Assembly (NCBI RefSeq): GCF_900156175.1
Contig: NZ_FTMV01000003.1
Coordinates: forward strand, 413,575 to 477,574
Source of the DNA: Janthinobacterium sp. TND4EL3
Lineage (GTDB): Bacteria; Pseudomonadota; Gammaproteobacteria; Burkholderiales; Burkholderiaceae_D
DNA length: 64,000 bases
Direction of reading: 5' to 3'
Position 1 is the stretch's first letter, and each line of letters starts with the position of its first letter. A model generated the notes under the pieces. That model was not told the DNA's origin. It saw only the letters and a program-made list of their open reading frames with translations, and searched no databases. Position numbers and translations under genes: made by a program. Positions 8,416 through 16,384 of the stretch are shown in pieces.

Positions 8416-8805
8416 ATGGCTTACTCGGACAAAGTACTCGATCACTACGAAAACCCGCGCAACGTGGGCGCTTTCGACAAGGGTGATGAAACCATCGGCA
8501 CCGGCATGGTGGGCGCGCCCGCCTGCGGCGACGTGATGAAACTGCAGATCAAGGTCGGCGCCGATGGCCTGATCGAAGACGCGAAATTCAAGACCTATGG
8601 CTGCGGTTCGGCCATCGCGTCGAGCTCGCTGGTGACGGAATGGGTCAAGGGCAAGACCCTGGACCAGGCGCTGGCCATCAAGAACACGCAGATCGCCGAA
8701 GAACTGGCCCTGCCTCCAGTGAAGATCCACTGCTCGATCCTGGCGGAAGACGCCATCAAGGCAGCCGTTCTGGATTACCAGACCCGCCATCCAGTAGCAG
8801 CTTAA
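8416..8805 (+). CDS. iscU: Fe-S cluster scaffold IscU
   Basis: A 129-residue scaffold on which [2Fe-2S] and [4Fe-4S] clusters are built from IscS sulfur before chaperone-driven transfer. The three conserved ligands are visible: Cys37 (APACGDV), Cys63 (TYGCGSA) and Cys106 next to His105 (KIHCSIL). The HscA-recognition motif LPPVK lies at residues 99-103. It sits 53 bp after iscS with an AAAGGAG ribosome site. A strong hairpin separates it from iscA. Confidence 0.97.
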   Translation: MAYSDKVLDHYENPRNVGAFDKGDETIGTGMVGAPACGDVMKLQIKVGADGLIEDAKFKTYGCGSAIASSSLVTEWVKGKTLDQALAIKNTQIAEELALPPVKIHCSILAEDAIKAAVLDYQTRHPVAA

Positions 8806-8818
8806 ACGTTGGCAGCCC

Positions 8819-8840
8819 GCCCCGGCCGCAAGGCCGGGGC
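8819..8840 (+). other. Intra-operon GCAA-tetraloop hairpin (iscU-iscA)
   Basis: A perfect 9-bp stem, GCCCCGGCC at 8819-8827 and GGCCGGGGC at 8832-8840, closed by a GCAA (GNRA) tetraloop at 8828-8831. No T-tract follows, and iscA starts 16 bp later. It is therefore more likely an mRNA-stabilising or processing element than a terminator. The stem sequence is identical to that of the terminator at 4915-4940. Confidence 0.8.
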
Positions 8841-8856
8841 AGTAGCGGAGAAATAC

Positions 8857-9177
8857 ATGATCACACTGACCGAAAAAGCGGCGAAGCACATCAACCGTTA
8901 TATCGAACGGCGCGGCAAGGGCGTGGGCCTGCGCTTCGGCGTGCGCACCACGGGCTGCTCGGGCCTGGCCTACAAGCTCGAATACGTCGATGAAGCGGCG
9001 GCCGAAGACAGCGTTTTTGAGTCGCACGGCGTGAAAGTCTTCGTCGATCCGAAAAGCCTGCCCTACATCGACGGCACGGAACTCGATTTCGCGCGCGAAG
9101 GCTTGAACGAAGGCTTCAAGTTCCACAATCCGAACGAAAAAGACGCCTGCGGCTGCGGCGAGAGCTTTAGAATTTAA
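8857..9177 (+). CDS. iscA: A-type Fe-S carrier IscA
   Basis: A 106-residue A-type carrier (HesB/IscA family) that accepts clusters from IscU and delivers them to apo-proteins. The cluster-binding cysteines are Cys34 (TTGCSGLAY), Cys98 and Cys100 (DACGCGESF). The ATG at 8857 begins [12 protein letters not shown], the normal family start, with GCGGAG upstream. An upstream in-frame ATG at 8809 would run through the hairpin and is not used. It lies between iscU and hscB in the conserved order. Confidence 0.96.
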   Translation: MITLTEKAAKHINRYIERRGKGVGLRFGVRTTGCSGLAYKLEYVDEAAAEDSVFESHGVKVFVDPKSLPYIDGTELDFAREGLNEGFKFHNPNEKDACGCGESFRI

Positions 9178-9241
9178 AAGCTGGCAAGACCCCGGTCGGT
9201 GCGCTGTACTCATCGATTGAGGCGCAGCGACCACCGACACT

Positions 9242-9757
9242 ATGCAAAACCACTTCGAACTCTTCCAGTTGCCGGCCCAGTTCACGCTCGACATGAGCGC
9301 GCTTGACGCGGCTTACCGCGACGTGCAGGGCAAGGTCCATCCCGACCGCTTCATCAACGCCAGCAGCGCCGAAAAGCGTGTCGCCATGCAATGGGCCACG
9401 CGCGCCAATGAAGCCTATCAAACCCTGAAAAGCCCGCAAAAGCGCGCGCAATACTTGTGCGAGATCAATGGCGTCGATTTGCAGACGGAGTCGAACACGG
9501 CCATGCCCGTCAGCTTCCTGATGCAGCAGATGGAATGGCGCGAGGAGCTGGGCGATGCGCGCGCGGGCAAGGACGCCGACGCGCTCGACGCCCTGGACCG
9601 CCAGCTGCGCGGCGAACGCAAGGCCTTGCTGGCCCAGGTAGCGGCCCAGCTCGACGCGGGCGACTATGCAAATGCCGCGCAAAGCGTGCGCGCCCTGATG
9701 TTCCTCGATAAATTCGGCGAGGAAGTGCGTTTTGCATACGAGGCGCTGGAAGCCTGA
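9242..9757 (+). CDS. hscB: Fe-S assembly co-chaperone HscB
   Basis: A 171-residue J-domain co-chaperone. The J-domain covers residues 1-75 with the HPD motif at 33-35 (KVHPDRF), which stimulates the ATPase of HscA. The C-terminal three-helix domain that docks IscU follows (SFLMQQMEWREEL onward, about residues 90-171). The gene lies between iscA and hscA, as is usual, with an 88-bp gap to hscA. Confidence 0.95.
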   Translation: MQNHFELFQLPAQFTLDMSALDAAYRDVQGKVHPDRFINASSAEKRVAMQWATRANEAYQTLKSPQKRAQYLCEINGVDLQTESNTAMPVSFLMQQMEWREELGDARAGKDADALDALDRQLRGERKALLAQVAAQLDAGDYANAAQSVRALMFLDKFGEEVRFAYEALEA

Positions 9758-9845
9758 CTGACCAAGCGCCAGTCCGGCGCGCGTCTTATAATGCGCGACA
9801 GGCATCAGCTGCATCACGCAAAAAATTAATCGAGGCACGAATACA

Positions 9846-11726
9846 ATGGCACTTCTGCAAATTTCCGAACCAGGCATGTCGACCGCGCCGCACCAGCACC
9901 GCCTGGCCGTCGGCATCGACCTTGGCACCACCAATTCCCTGGTCGCGACCGTGCGCAACAGCATTCCCGAGGTGCTCAACGACGAGGAAGGGCACTCCCT
10001 GCTGCCGTCCGTCGTGCGCTACCTGCCGAACGGCCATGCGAACATCGGCTACAAGGCCCTGGCCGCACAGACCACCGACCCGAAGAACACCATCGTGTCC
10101 GTGAAACGCTTCATGGGCCGCGGCCTGGCCGACATCGCCTACGCCGAAAACCTGCCCTATGACTTCCAGGACACGCCTGGCATGGTGCAGCTGAAAACCG
10201 TGGCCGGCGTGAAAAGCCCCGTGGAAGTGTCGGCGCAAATCCTCGCCACCCTGCGCCAGCGCGCGGAAGATTCGCTGGGCGACGACCTGGTGGGCGCCGT
10301 GATTACCGTGCCGGCGTATTTCGACGATGCCCAGCGCCAGGCGACGAAAGATGCGGCGCAATTGGCCGGCATCAATGTCTTGCGCCTGCTGAGCGAGCCG
10401 ACGGCCGCCGCCATCGCCTACGGCCTCGATAACGCTTCCGAAGGCGTGTACGCCGTGTACGACCTTGGCGGCGGCACTTTCGATATCTCCATCCTGAAGC
10501 TGAGCAAGGGTGTGTTTGAAGTGCTGTCCACGGGCGGCGATTCGGCCCTGGGCGGCGACGATTTCGACCGCCGCCTGTTCTGCTGGATCAGCGAGCAGGC
10601 CAAGCTGGCGCCGCTGTCGGACGAAGACACGGCCATCCTGATGGTGAAAGCGCGCGAAATCAAGGAATTGCTGTCGACCAAGCCGGAAACGACGATAGAC
10701 GCCAAGCTGAACTCGGGCGAAGAAATCCACCTGCGCATCACGGCGGCCGACTTTGCCGCCATGACGCAGCACCTGGTGGGCAAGACCATGAACGCCATCA
10801 AGAAAGCCTTGCGCGACGCGAACGTGGATGCGGACGATGTCGACGGCGTGGTGATGGTGGGCGGCGCCACGCGCATGCCGCACGTGCAGCGCGCCGTGAG
10901 CGAATTCTTCCACACGACGCCGCACGCGAATATCGACCCCGATAAAGTCGTGGCGCTGGGCGCGGCCATCCAGGCGAACTTGCTCGCTGGCAACCGCGCC
11001 GCCGGCGACGACTGGCTGCTGCTGGACGTCATTCCGCTGTCCCTCGGTATCGAAACCATGGGCGGCCTGGTGGAAAAGATCATTCCCCGCAATTCGACGA
11101 TACCGTGCGCGCGCGCCCAGGAATTCACGACCTTCAAGGATGGCCAGACGGCCCTGGCCGTGCATGTGCTGCAGGGCGAGCGCGAACTGGTCAGCGATTG
11201 CCGCTCGCTGGCGCGCTTTGAGCTGCGCGGCATTCCGCCGATGGTGGCGGGCGCCGCGCGCATCCGCATCACCTACCAGGTCGATGCGGACGGCTTGCTG
11301 TCCGTCTCGGCGCGCGAACTGCGCTCGGGCGTGGAAGCGTCGATCAGCGTCAAGCCCGCCTACGGCCTGGGCGACGACGACATCGCCCGCATGCTGCAGG
11401 ATTCCTACACCTCGGCCGACACCGACATGGTGGCGCGCGCGCTGCGCGAAGAGCAGGTGGAAGCGGAACGCATCCTGCTGGCCACGCAGTCGGCGCTCGA
11501 TGAAGACGGCGGCTTGCTGGACGCGGACGAGCGCGCGGCCGTGGACGGCTTGATGCAGAAGGTGCGCGACGCTATTGCCCAATCGCAAAGCGGCGCCATC
11601 GACCACCAGGCATTGAAGCTGGCGATCGAGCTGCTGGCCGACGGCACCGAGGAGTTCGCCTCGCGCCGCATGGACCGCAGCGTGCGCACGGCATTGACGG
11701 GCAAATCGCTCGACCAGGTCGTTTAA
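9846..11726 (+). CDS. hscA: Fe-S assembly chaperone HscA
   Basis: A 626-residue Hsp70-class ATPase specialised for releasing clusters from IscU. The nucleotide-binding signatures are present: [14 protein letters not shown] near residue 21, [13 protein letters not shown] near 205 and [14 protein letters not shown] near 340. The C-terminal substrate-binding domain begins around [11 protein letters not shown]. The protein is the usual length for HscA. A TATAAT at 9787-9792, 54 bp before the start, could be part of an internal promoter, but I see no good -35 hexamer for it. Confidence 0.96.
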   Translation: MALLQISEPGMSTAPHQHRLAVGIDLGTTNSLVATVRNSIPEVLNDEEGHSLLPSVVRYLPNGHANIGYKALAAQTTDPKNTIVSVKRFMGRGLADIAYAENLPYDFQDTPGMVQLKTVAGVKSPVEVSAQILATLRQRAEDSLGDDLVGAVITVPAYFDDAQRQATKDAAQLAGINVLRLLSEPTAAAIAYGLDNASEGVYAVYDLGGGTFDISILKLSKGVFEVLSTGGDSALGGDDFDRRLFCWISEQAKLAPLSDEDTAILMVKAREIKELLSTKPETTIDAKLNSGEEIHLRITAADFAAMTQHLVGKTMNAIKKALRDANVDADDVDGVVMVGGATRMPHVQRAVSEFFHTTPHANIDPDKVVALGAAIQANLLAGNRAAGDDWLLLDVIPLSLGIETMGGLVEKIIPRNSTIPCARAQEFTTFKDGQTALAVHVLQGERELVSDCRSLARFELRGIPPMVAGAARIRITYQVDADGLLSVSARELRSGVEASISVKPAYGLGDDDIARMLQDSYTSADTDMVARALREEQVEAERILLATQSALDEDGGLLDADERAAVDGLMQKVRDAIAQSQSGAIDHQALKLAIELLADGTEEFASRRMDRSVRTALTGKSLDQVV

Positions 11727-11797
11727 AGATAATTGACATGCGCGCCGCAGGCACTCGCCGCGGCCGCGACCCGAATGACAGACTGAAAGAAGAAACC

Positions 11798-12139
11798 ATG
11801 CCACAAATCGTTATCCTGCCGCACGCCAAGCTTTGCCCGGACGGCGCCGTCATCGAAGCACCAAGCGGCAAGTCCATCTGCGACATCCTGCTGGAAAACG
11901 ACATCGACATCGAGCATGCCTGCGAAAAATCGTGCGCCTGCACCACCTGCCACGTGCTGGTGCGCGAAGGCATCGAATCCTTGAACGAAGCGACGGAACT
12001 GGAAGAAGACATGCTGGACAAGGCCTGGGGCCTGGAAGCCGTGTCGCGCCTGTCGTGCCAGTCCATCGTGGCCGAGGCCGACCTCGTCGTCGAAATCCCG
12101 AAATACACGATCAACCAGGTCAGCGAAGGCAGTCACTAA
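11798..12139 (+). CDS. fdx: ISC-type [2Fe-2S] ferredoxin
   Basis: A 113-residue adrenodoxin-type ferredoxin, the electron donor used in Fe-S assembly. The cluster ligands lie in HACEKSCACTTCHVLV (Cys-x5-Cys-x2-Cys) with the fourth Cys in SRLSCQS. The C-terminal DLVVEIPKYTINQV closely resembles that of E. coli Fdx. The ATG at 11798 gives the family start MPQIVILPH. IscX begins one base after its stop. Confidence 0.96.
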   Translation: MPQIVILPHAKLCPDGAVIEAPSGKSICDILLENDIDIEHACEKSCACTTCHVLVREGIESLNEATELEEDMLDKAWGLEAVSRLSCQSIVAEADLVVEIPKYTINQVSEGSH

Positions 12140-12140
12140 C

Positions 12141-12335
12141 ATGAAATGGTCCGACATACACGCGATCGCCGAGGCTTTGTTCGACGCGCATCCGGACATC
12201 GATCCCCTGACCGTGCGGTTCACCGACCTGCATAACTGGGTGGTGGAACTGGACGGCTTCGACGATGACCACACGCGCGGCGGCGAAAAAGTGCTCGAAG
12301 CGATACAGATGGCGTGGATCGATGAAGCGCGCTAA
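12141..12335 (+). CDS. iscX: Fe-S assembly protein IscX
   Basis: A 64-residue acidic protein with the IscX fold and motifs (MKWSDIHAIAEALFDAHPDI, PLTVRFTDLHNWV, WIDEAR). IscX binds IscS and iron and modulates cluster assembly. It starts 1 bp after the fdx stop codon and overlaps the 5' end of the downstream methyltransferase by 14 bp, so the three genes are tightly coupled. Confidence 0.95.
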   Translation: MKWSDIHAIAEALFDAHPDIDPLTVRFTDLHNWVVELDGFDDDHTRGGEKVLEAIQMAWIDEAR

Positions 12336-13239
12336 GGGCGCGGCAGCCGCCGCCACCGCAGCCGTTGCGCCGAAAGACATCATCACGGCCGCCAGCAACA
12401 TGCCCGAGATCAAGGATGGCCAGTCGGTCGCCTTGCTGCAGGAATTGCACATCCTGACGCGCGACGGCAAGATGAACCAGGACAGCCGCCGCAAGCTCAA
12501 GCAGGTGTATCACCTGACGCAGTTCATCGAGCCGCTGCTGCGCGAAGTGCAGCTGGACCACCCCGGCGTGTCGCTGGTCGACCACGGCGCCGGCAAGTCC
12601 TACCTCGGTTTCATCCTGTACGACCTGTTCTTCAAGAACGGCAACGACGGTTCGCACATCTACGGCATCGAAACACGCGAAGAGCTGGTGCAGCGCTCGC
12701 AAGAGCTGGCGAAGAAATTCAACTTCCCCGGCATGTCGTTTTTACCCCTGTCCGTGGCCGAGTCGACGGAATCGAACTTGCTGCCGCAGCAGATCGACAT
12801 CGTCACGGCCTTGCATGCGTGCAACACGGCCACCGATGACGCCATCCACTTCGCGCTGAAGAAGAAAGCGAAATTCATGGTGCTGGTGCCATGTTGCCAG
12901 GCCGAAGTCGCTTCCGTATTGAAGAAGAACAAGGGCAAGAGCCTGGGCAAGAATGTCTTGACGGAATTGTGGCGCCACCCGCTGCACACGCGCGAGTTCG
13001 GCAGTCAGATCACCAACGTGCTGCGCTGTCTGCAACTGGAAGCGCACGGCTACCAGGTCAGCGTGACGGAACTGGTGGGCTGGGAGCATTCGATGAAGAA
13101 TGAGCTGATCATCGCCAGCTACAAGAACTTGCCGCGCCAGCGTCCGACGGAGCGCCTGCAGGAAGTGCTGCAGACCCTGGGCCTGGAAGAGATGGGGCAC
13201 CGTTTCTTTGCCGAGGAATTGGCCAAGGCACAAGCCTGA
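12322..13239 (+). CDS. METTL25-like SAM-dependent methyltransferase
   Basis: A 305-residue protein with a Rossmann methyltransferase core. The SAM-binding loop is SLVDHGAGKSYLGFILYD (about residues 86-103), an acidic strand end follows at IYGIETREEL, and DIVTALHACNTATDDAIHFAL and FMVLVPCCQAEVA resemble the Methyltransf_32/METTL25-RRNAD1 type. The chosen ATG (MKRAKGAAAA) overlaps iscX by 14 bp; the low-complexity Ala-rich first 15 residues leave the precise start uncertain. It is the last gene of the isc transcription unit. Its substrate is unknown, and the link to Fe-S biology is by position only. Confidence 0.75.
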   Translation: MKRAKGAAAAATAAVAPKDIITAASNMPEIKDGQSVALLQELHILTRDGKMNQDSRRKLKQVYHLTQFIEPLLREVQLDHPGVSLVDHGAGKSYLGFILYDLFFKNGNDGSHIYGIETREELVQRSQELAKKFNFPGMSFLPLSVAESTESNLLPQQIDIVTALHACNTATDDAIHFALKKKAKFMVLVPCCQAEVASVLKKNKGKSLGKNVLTELWRHPLHTREFGSQITNVLRCLQLEAHGYQVSVTELVGWEHSMKNELIIASYKNLPRQRPTERLQEVLQTLGLEEMGHRFFAEELAKAQA

Positions 13240-13242
13240 TTG

Positions 13243-13271
13243 TTGGCTTACGCGGCTAGCCGCTAAGCCAA
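13243..13271. repeat. Long palindrome after the isc operon
   Basis: TTGGCTTA at 13243-13250 pairs with TAAGCCAA at 13264-13271, and the centre GCGGCTAGCCGC (13252-13263) is itself a perfect palindrome, with only C13251 unpaired. It starts three bases after the methyltransferase stop. No T-tract follows, so it may be a REP-like element. Confidence 0.65.
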
Positions 13272-13288
13272 CCTACAGAACCGCATAT

Positions 13289-13333
13289 GGTCGGGTAGGT
13301 CGGGTAGGTCGGATTAGCGCAGCGTAATCCGAC
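13289..13333. repeat. Tandem TCGGGTAGG units with a GTCGGATTA dyad
   Basis: Two to three copies of a 9-bp unit of the type TCGGGTAGG run into an inverted repeat, GTCGGATTA at 13308-13316 and TAATCCGAC at 13325-13333, with an 8-base centre. The GTCGGATTA/TAATCCGAC dyad is the sort seen in dispersed intergenic repeats of proteobacterial genomes. It occupies most of the gap between the isc unit and the pseudouridine synthase. Confidence 0.6.
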
Positions 13334-13354
13334 AGTCAGCAGCGCGCACCGCAA

Positions 13355-13407
13355 AAGAGGAGGAGCAGGTCGGTTACAATACCGGCTTTCTCCTCCTCTT
13401 GCTTTTT
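13355..13407 (+). terminator. Purine/pyrimidine stem-loop with T-run
   Basis: AAGAGGAGGAG at 13355-13365 pairs perfectly over 11 bp with CTCCTCCTCTT at 13390-13400, and GCTTTTT follows to 13407. It could be the terminator of the isc unit, or a structured leader of the next gene, which starts 12 bp later with no Shine-Dalgarno sequence of its own (CGCCTCCCCC precedes the ATG). The loop contains TACAAT (13375-13380), a possible -10 box. Confidence 0.5.
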
Positions 13408-13418
13408 GCGCCTCCCCC

Positions 13419-14177
13419 ATGACCACACCTATTGAAATGCCCACCGTCCGCCTGGCCAAGCGCCTGTCCGAAGACGTGCCCTGTTCACGCCGCGAGGCCG
13501 AGCTGTATATCGAGGGCGGCTGGGTCACGGTCGACGGCGTGCTGGTGGAGGAATCGGGCGCGCGCGTGGCCGACAACCAGGAAGTGGTGCTGCTGCCGAA
13601 CGCCACCCTCGACGAGATGCCGCCCGTGACGATCTTGCTGCACAAGCCGGCCGGCATCCATGGCGGTATCGGCAGCGAAGGCAAGCCGGCCTTGAGCTGC
13701 TTGCGTCCCGAAGAGATTTTCACGCCGGAAAACGTGGCGCCCAGCTCCGTCACGCGCTTCCTCAAGCGCCACCTGATCGGCCTGACCGTCACCAATCCGC
13801 TGGAAACCATGGCCTCGGGCTTGCTCGTGTTCACGCAGGATTTCCGCGTGGCCCGCAAGCTTGTCGACGAAGCGAAAACGGTGGAGCAGGAATTCATCGT
13901 GGAAGTGTCGGGCGACATCATGGAAAACGGCCTGGCGCTGCTCAATCACGGCTTGCCCTTCAATGGCAAGCCTTTGCCGCCGATCAAGGTCAGCTGGCAG
14001 AATGAAACGCGCCTGCGTTTCGCGCTGAAAAACGTGCTGCCGGGCCAGATCGCCCATATGTGCAAGATGGTGGGACTGGACGTCGTCGCCATGAAGCGCC
14101 TGCGCATCGGCCGCATCCCGATGGGCGCCATGCCCGTGGGGCAATGGCGCTATCTGCAGGGTTACGAAAGATTCTAA
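13419..14177 (+). CDS. RluF-like rRNA pseudouridine synthase, Glu at the catalytic Asp position
   Basis: A 252-residue protein with an N-terminal S4 RNA-binding domain (residues 10-60: VRLAKRLSEDVPCSRREAEL, WVTVDGVLV) and an RsuA/RluF-type domain with ILLHKPAG (73-79) and the C-terminal GQIAHMCKMVGLDVVAMKRL and GRIPMG. In this family the nucleophile is Asp in GRLDxDSEGL. The matching segment here is PLETMASGLLVFTQD, which places Glu129 where the Asp should be and drops the following D-S-E. Catalysis may be impaired or altered. It overlaps the convergent haemoglobin gene by 4 bp. Confidence 0.82.
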   Translation: MTTPIEMPTVRLAKRLSEDVPCSRREAELYIEGGWVTVDGVLVEESGARVADNQEVVLLPNATLDEMPPVTILLHKPAGIHGGIGSEGKPALSCLRPEEIFTPENVAPSSVTRFLKRHLIGLTVTNPLETMASGLLVFTQDFRVARKLVDEAKTVEQEFIVEVSGDIMENGLALLNHGLPFNGKPLPPIKVSWQNETRLRFALKNVLPGQIAHMCKMVGLDVVAMKRLRIGRIPMGAMPVGQWRYLQGYERF

Positions 14178-14602
14178 AGCTGCGGCGCCACGATGGCGTG
14201 GCTTTCCGCGAAGCTTTTCCATAGCCGTTCGGCAATATTCAAGGCGATGGCATCGGCCTTTTCCTGCAAGGCCGGGTTGCCCATGCTTTCCGTGGTGGCA
14301 AAGAACAGGGTCAGCCAGCGGCGGAACATGCACGGCGTCAGGTGTTCCATGTTCGCGTGCTGCGCCAGCGGCTTGCCGTGGTAGCGCATGGTGCCGCGCA
14401 GCAAGCCGGACCAGAAATCGATCAATGTTGTCAGGTGGGCATCCCAATCCTTGACCTCGGCGGCAAAGATGGGGCCCAGCATGGCGTCGTCGCGCGCGGC
14501 CGCATAAAAGGTGTGGACAAGATGCTTGACTTCGTCTTCGCTGCAGACTTCCGCGCGGTATTTGGCGAAGCGTGTGTGGGGGAGGGGGGCGGTATTGTTC
14601 AT
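14174..14602 (-). CDS. Group III truncated haemoglobin
   Basis: A 142-residue globin of the truncated group III type. Typical segments are VHTFYAAARDDAMLGPIFAAEV (B helix to E region), FWSGLLRGTMRYHGKPLAQH and the C-terminal FRRWLTLFF. The proximal haem ligand is probably His82 in PLAQHANM. Such proteins bind oxygen or NO in the cytoplasm and are linked to nitrosative stress or microaerobic life. Its 3' end overlaps that of the convergent pseudouridine synthase gene by 4 bp. Confidence 0.9.
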   Translation of the reverse strand: MNNTAPLPHTRFAKYRAEVCSEDEVKHLVHTFYAAARDDAMLGPIFAAEVKDWDAHLTTLIDFWSGLLRGTMRYHGKPLAQHANMEHLTPCMFRRWLTLFFATTESMGNPALQEKADAIALNIAERLWKSFAESHAIVAPQL

Positions 14603-14668
14603 GGCATGCCATGATCGCAGAGCCCCCGTGGCGCTTCAATGACGCAGGTCAAGACCTGCCGAGACAAC

Positions 14669-15205
14669 TCAGGCGGCGACTTTCTTCGACTTCTTCGCCG
14701 GGGCTGGCAATTGCACGATCTGCGTGCCCAGCAGCTTGTCGTGCAGGAACTGGCCATTGCCCGTGAACAGGGCCGTGGCCGACCAGGCGAGGATGCCGAT
14801 ACCGATGGCGCCCAATGCCGTCCAGTGCTGCAAATCGAATACATACGCCACCAGCAGGGCCGGCAGCAGCCACATCCAGGCCAGGATGTAGCGGCAGGCG
14901 GCCACGCGCAGCGGCACGTGCGCGTGGCCCGGCAGCACCACTTTCAGGCGCCACGTCTTCATGGCCAGGGTCTGGCCTTCGCGGCTCCACTGATGGATGA
15001 AATACGCGCCCATGACGAGAAAGGCCAGGCACTGGCGCATGTGTTCCGTCAAGGGCGTGTGGGCGCCCTGCACGGCCAGTTCAAACAGCAGGAAGGGCAA
15101 GAACAGCACGGCCAGGGCCAGCAGCGACTCGTACACCATGGAAATCAGGCGGCGCTTGATTGTCGGGAGGGAAGTGTTGCTGGCAGCGTGCGTGCTATTT
15201 GGCAT
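14669..15205 (-). CDS. RDD-family membrane protein
   Basis: A 178-residue integral membrane protein of the RDD family. After TIKRRLISMVYE (the RDD-type start of the first helix, with Glu in place of Asp) there are hydrophobic helices at about 22-50, 63-80, 112-131 and 136-155, and a basic Lys-rich C-terminus (PAKKSKKVAA). RDD proteins are associated with transport, but no specific function is established here. The ATG overlaps the end of the DUF3106 gene by 11 bp, making it the last gene of the sigma-factor operon. Confidence 0.85.
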   Translation of the reverse strand: MPNSTHAASNTSLPTIKRRLISMVYESLLALAVLFLPFLLFELAVQGAHTPLTEHMRQCLAFLVMGAYFIHQWSREGQTLAMKTWRLKVVLPGHAHVPLRVAACRYILAWMWLLPALLVAYVFDLQHWTALGAIGIGILAWSATALFTGNGQFLHDKLLGTQIVQLPAPAKKSKKVAA

Positions 15206-15977
15206 TGGTCGGCAGTGGGGCGGGCGTGGTGGGTGGCGTGACGGGCACGACGGCAGGCGGCGTGGCCGCGGCGGGATCGGATGCCGGCACTGTGGCCGCT
15301 GCGGGAGCGGGCGGCAGGACGGGCGCGGCAGCCGCAGGTGCCGGCGGCGTGGCGGGCAGCAGGATGGGGGCCGGCTTGCTCGTGTTCGAATTGATCGCCG
15401 GCACCTTGCCCAGCGGTTTTTTCGGCACGAGTTCCGTGGCCAGTTTTTTCTTTTGATCTTCCGGCAACTGCTGGTACTGCTCCCATTGGGCGGACTTTTG
15501 ACCCGGATCAATCTTTTTCGTGCGCGCATAATTTTCGCGCACGAGGCGGCGCTGTTCCGGCGTCAGCTTGATCCATTCGCGCATGCGTTCATGCACGCGG
15601 GTTTGCTCGTCGGGCGTCATCGAGGCAAAGCGGTTGGCGATATCGAGCCATTTCTGCTTGCGCAAGGGTTCAAGCTTGTTCCATTCGGCGGCCAGCGGCT
15701 GCAGCGCTTCCTGCTGCGCGCGCGACAGCTTGTTCCAGGATGGGTTGTCGCTGGCCTTGGGCGGCGTGCCGCCCTTGCCGGCCGTGCGCGGCGAACCGGG
15801 CTTGACGGCCGGGGCCGGGGCGACGGGGGCAGGCGCAGGCGCTGCCGCCGCCGGCACGGGCGCGGCGGCGGGCGCGGGATGTTGCTGCGCGCCTACCCAG
15901 GCGGCGCCAGCCAGGGCGCAGGCGCCCAGGCCGATGCCGGCGGCGAGCCAGCCTTTGCGTACGCTCAAGCGTGCCAT
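15195..15977 (-). CDS. DUF3106 protein, exported or membrane-anchored
   Basis: A 260-residue protein with an N-terminal hydrophobic segment (GWLAAGIGLGACALAGAAWV, residues 9-28), then an Ala/Pro-rich linker to about residue 75. A charged helical core follows (about 80-180) with SWNKLSRAQQEALQPLAAEW, LRKQKWLDIANRF and MREWIKLTPEQRRLVRENYA, characteristic of DUF3106. A second Pro/Ala-rich tail ends the protein. The repeated W-x2-L and TPEQ/LPEDQ patterns suggest a periplasmic helical protein. It starts 2 bp after the DUF3619 stop and overlaps the RDD gene. Function unknown. Confidence 0.85.
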   Translation of the reverse strand: MARLSVRKGWLAAGIGLGACALAGAAWVGAQQHPAPAAAPVPAAAAPAPAPVAPAPAVKPGSPRTAGKGGTPPKASDNPSWNKLSRAQQEALQPLAAEWNKLEPLRKQKWLDIANRFASMTPDEQTRVHERMREWIKLTPEQRRLVRENYARTKKIDPGQKSAQWEQYQQLPEDQKKKLATELVPKKPLGKVPAINSNTSKPAPILLPATPPAPAAAAPVLPPAPAAATVPASDPAAATPPAVVPVTPPTTPAPLPTNAK

Positions 15978-15979
15978 GC

Positions 15980-16384
15980 TTATTGCTCGCGTTTCGTCAG
16001 GTAGGCGTTGAAGCCATGGTCCATGTACGCAGACAGCGGCAATTCGTCCGACAGGACGGCGGCGTCGATTTCTGCCAGTTCGGCAATATGTTGTTCCTGC
16101 TCAAACTGATAGATGCCCACCATGCCGCCAACGAGCAGCAGCAGCGGGATGATCACGCTCATGCGGCCCAGCCACGACAGCGGCTCGGCGAAGAACTGGC
16201 TGGCCACGCCGGCGAACACGTTTTCACGCGCGGCCACGGCGACGGGGGCGTCGGCCTTCTTGCGCGACAGGGCCAGCTTGCGTGCCGCTGCCAGGCGGTC
16301 GGTGGCCGATGCGGGCAGGTCGTCGAGTTTTTCGTTCAGTGCATGGCGCACTTTGTAAGCGAAATTGAGATCGTCGGTGTTCAT
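15980..16384 (-). CDS. DUF3619 single-pass membrane protein, possible anti-sigma factor
   Basis: A 134-residue protein with a cytoplasmic N-terminal helical part (NFAYKVRHALNEKLDDLP), one transmembrane segment at about 75-93 (MSVIIPLLLLVGGMVGIYQF) and a short acidic outer part ending YLTKREQ. The family is DUF3619. Its ATG overlaps the sigma-factor stop codon as ATGA. This tight coupling and the cytoplasm/one-helix layout are what an anti-sigma factor would show; that role is inference. Confidence 0.85.
   Translation of the reverse strand: MNTDDLNFAYKVRHALNEKLDDLPASATDRLAAARKLALSRKKADAPVAVAARENVFAGVASQFFAEPLSWLGRMSVIIPLLLLVGGMVGIYQFEQEQHIAELAEIDAAVLSDELPLSAYMDHGFNAYLTKREQ

Noticed and set aside
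9787..9792. TATAAT before hscA as an internal promoter
   Set aside because: No -35 hexamer is found at 16-18 bp, and the gene sits in a continuous operon, so it was not listed as a separate feature.
9786..11804. A 672-codon frame on the minus strand over hscA
   Set aside because: Antisense shadow of hscA; the protein is a His/Arg/Gln-rich string and lacks homology.
13289..13333. Tandem TCGGGTAGG units as a CRISPR array
   Set aside because: The units are 9 bp long and directly adjacent, with no spacers, and no cas genes are present in the window.
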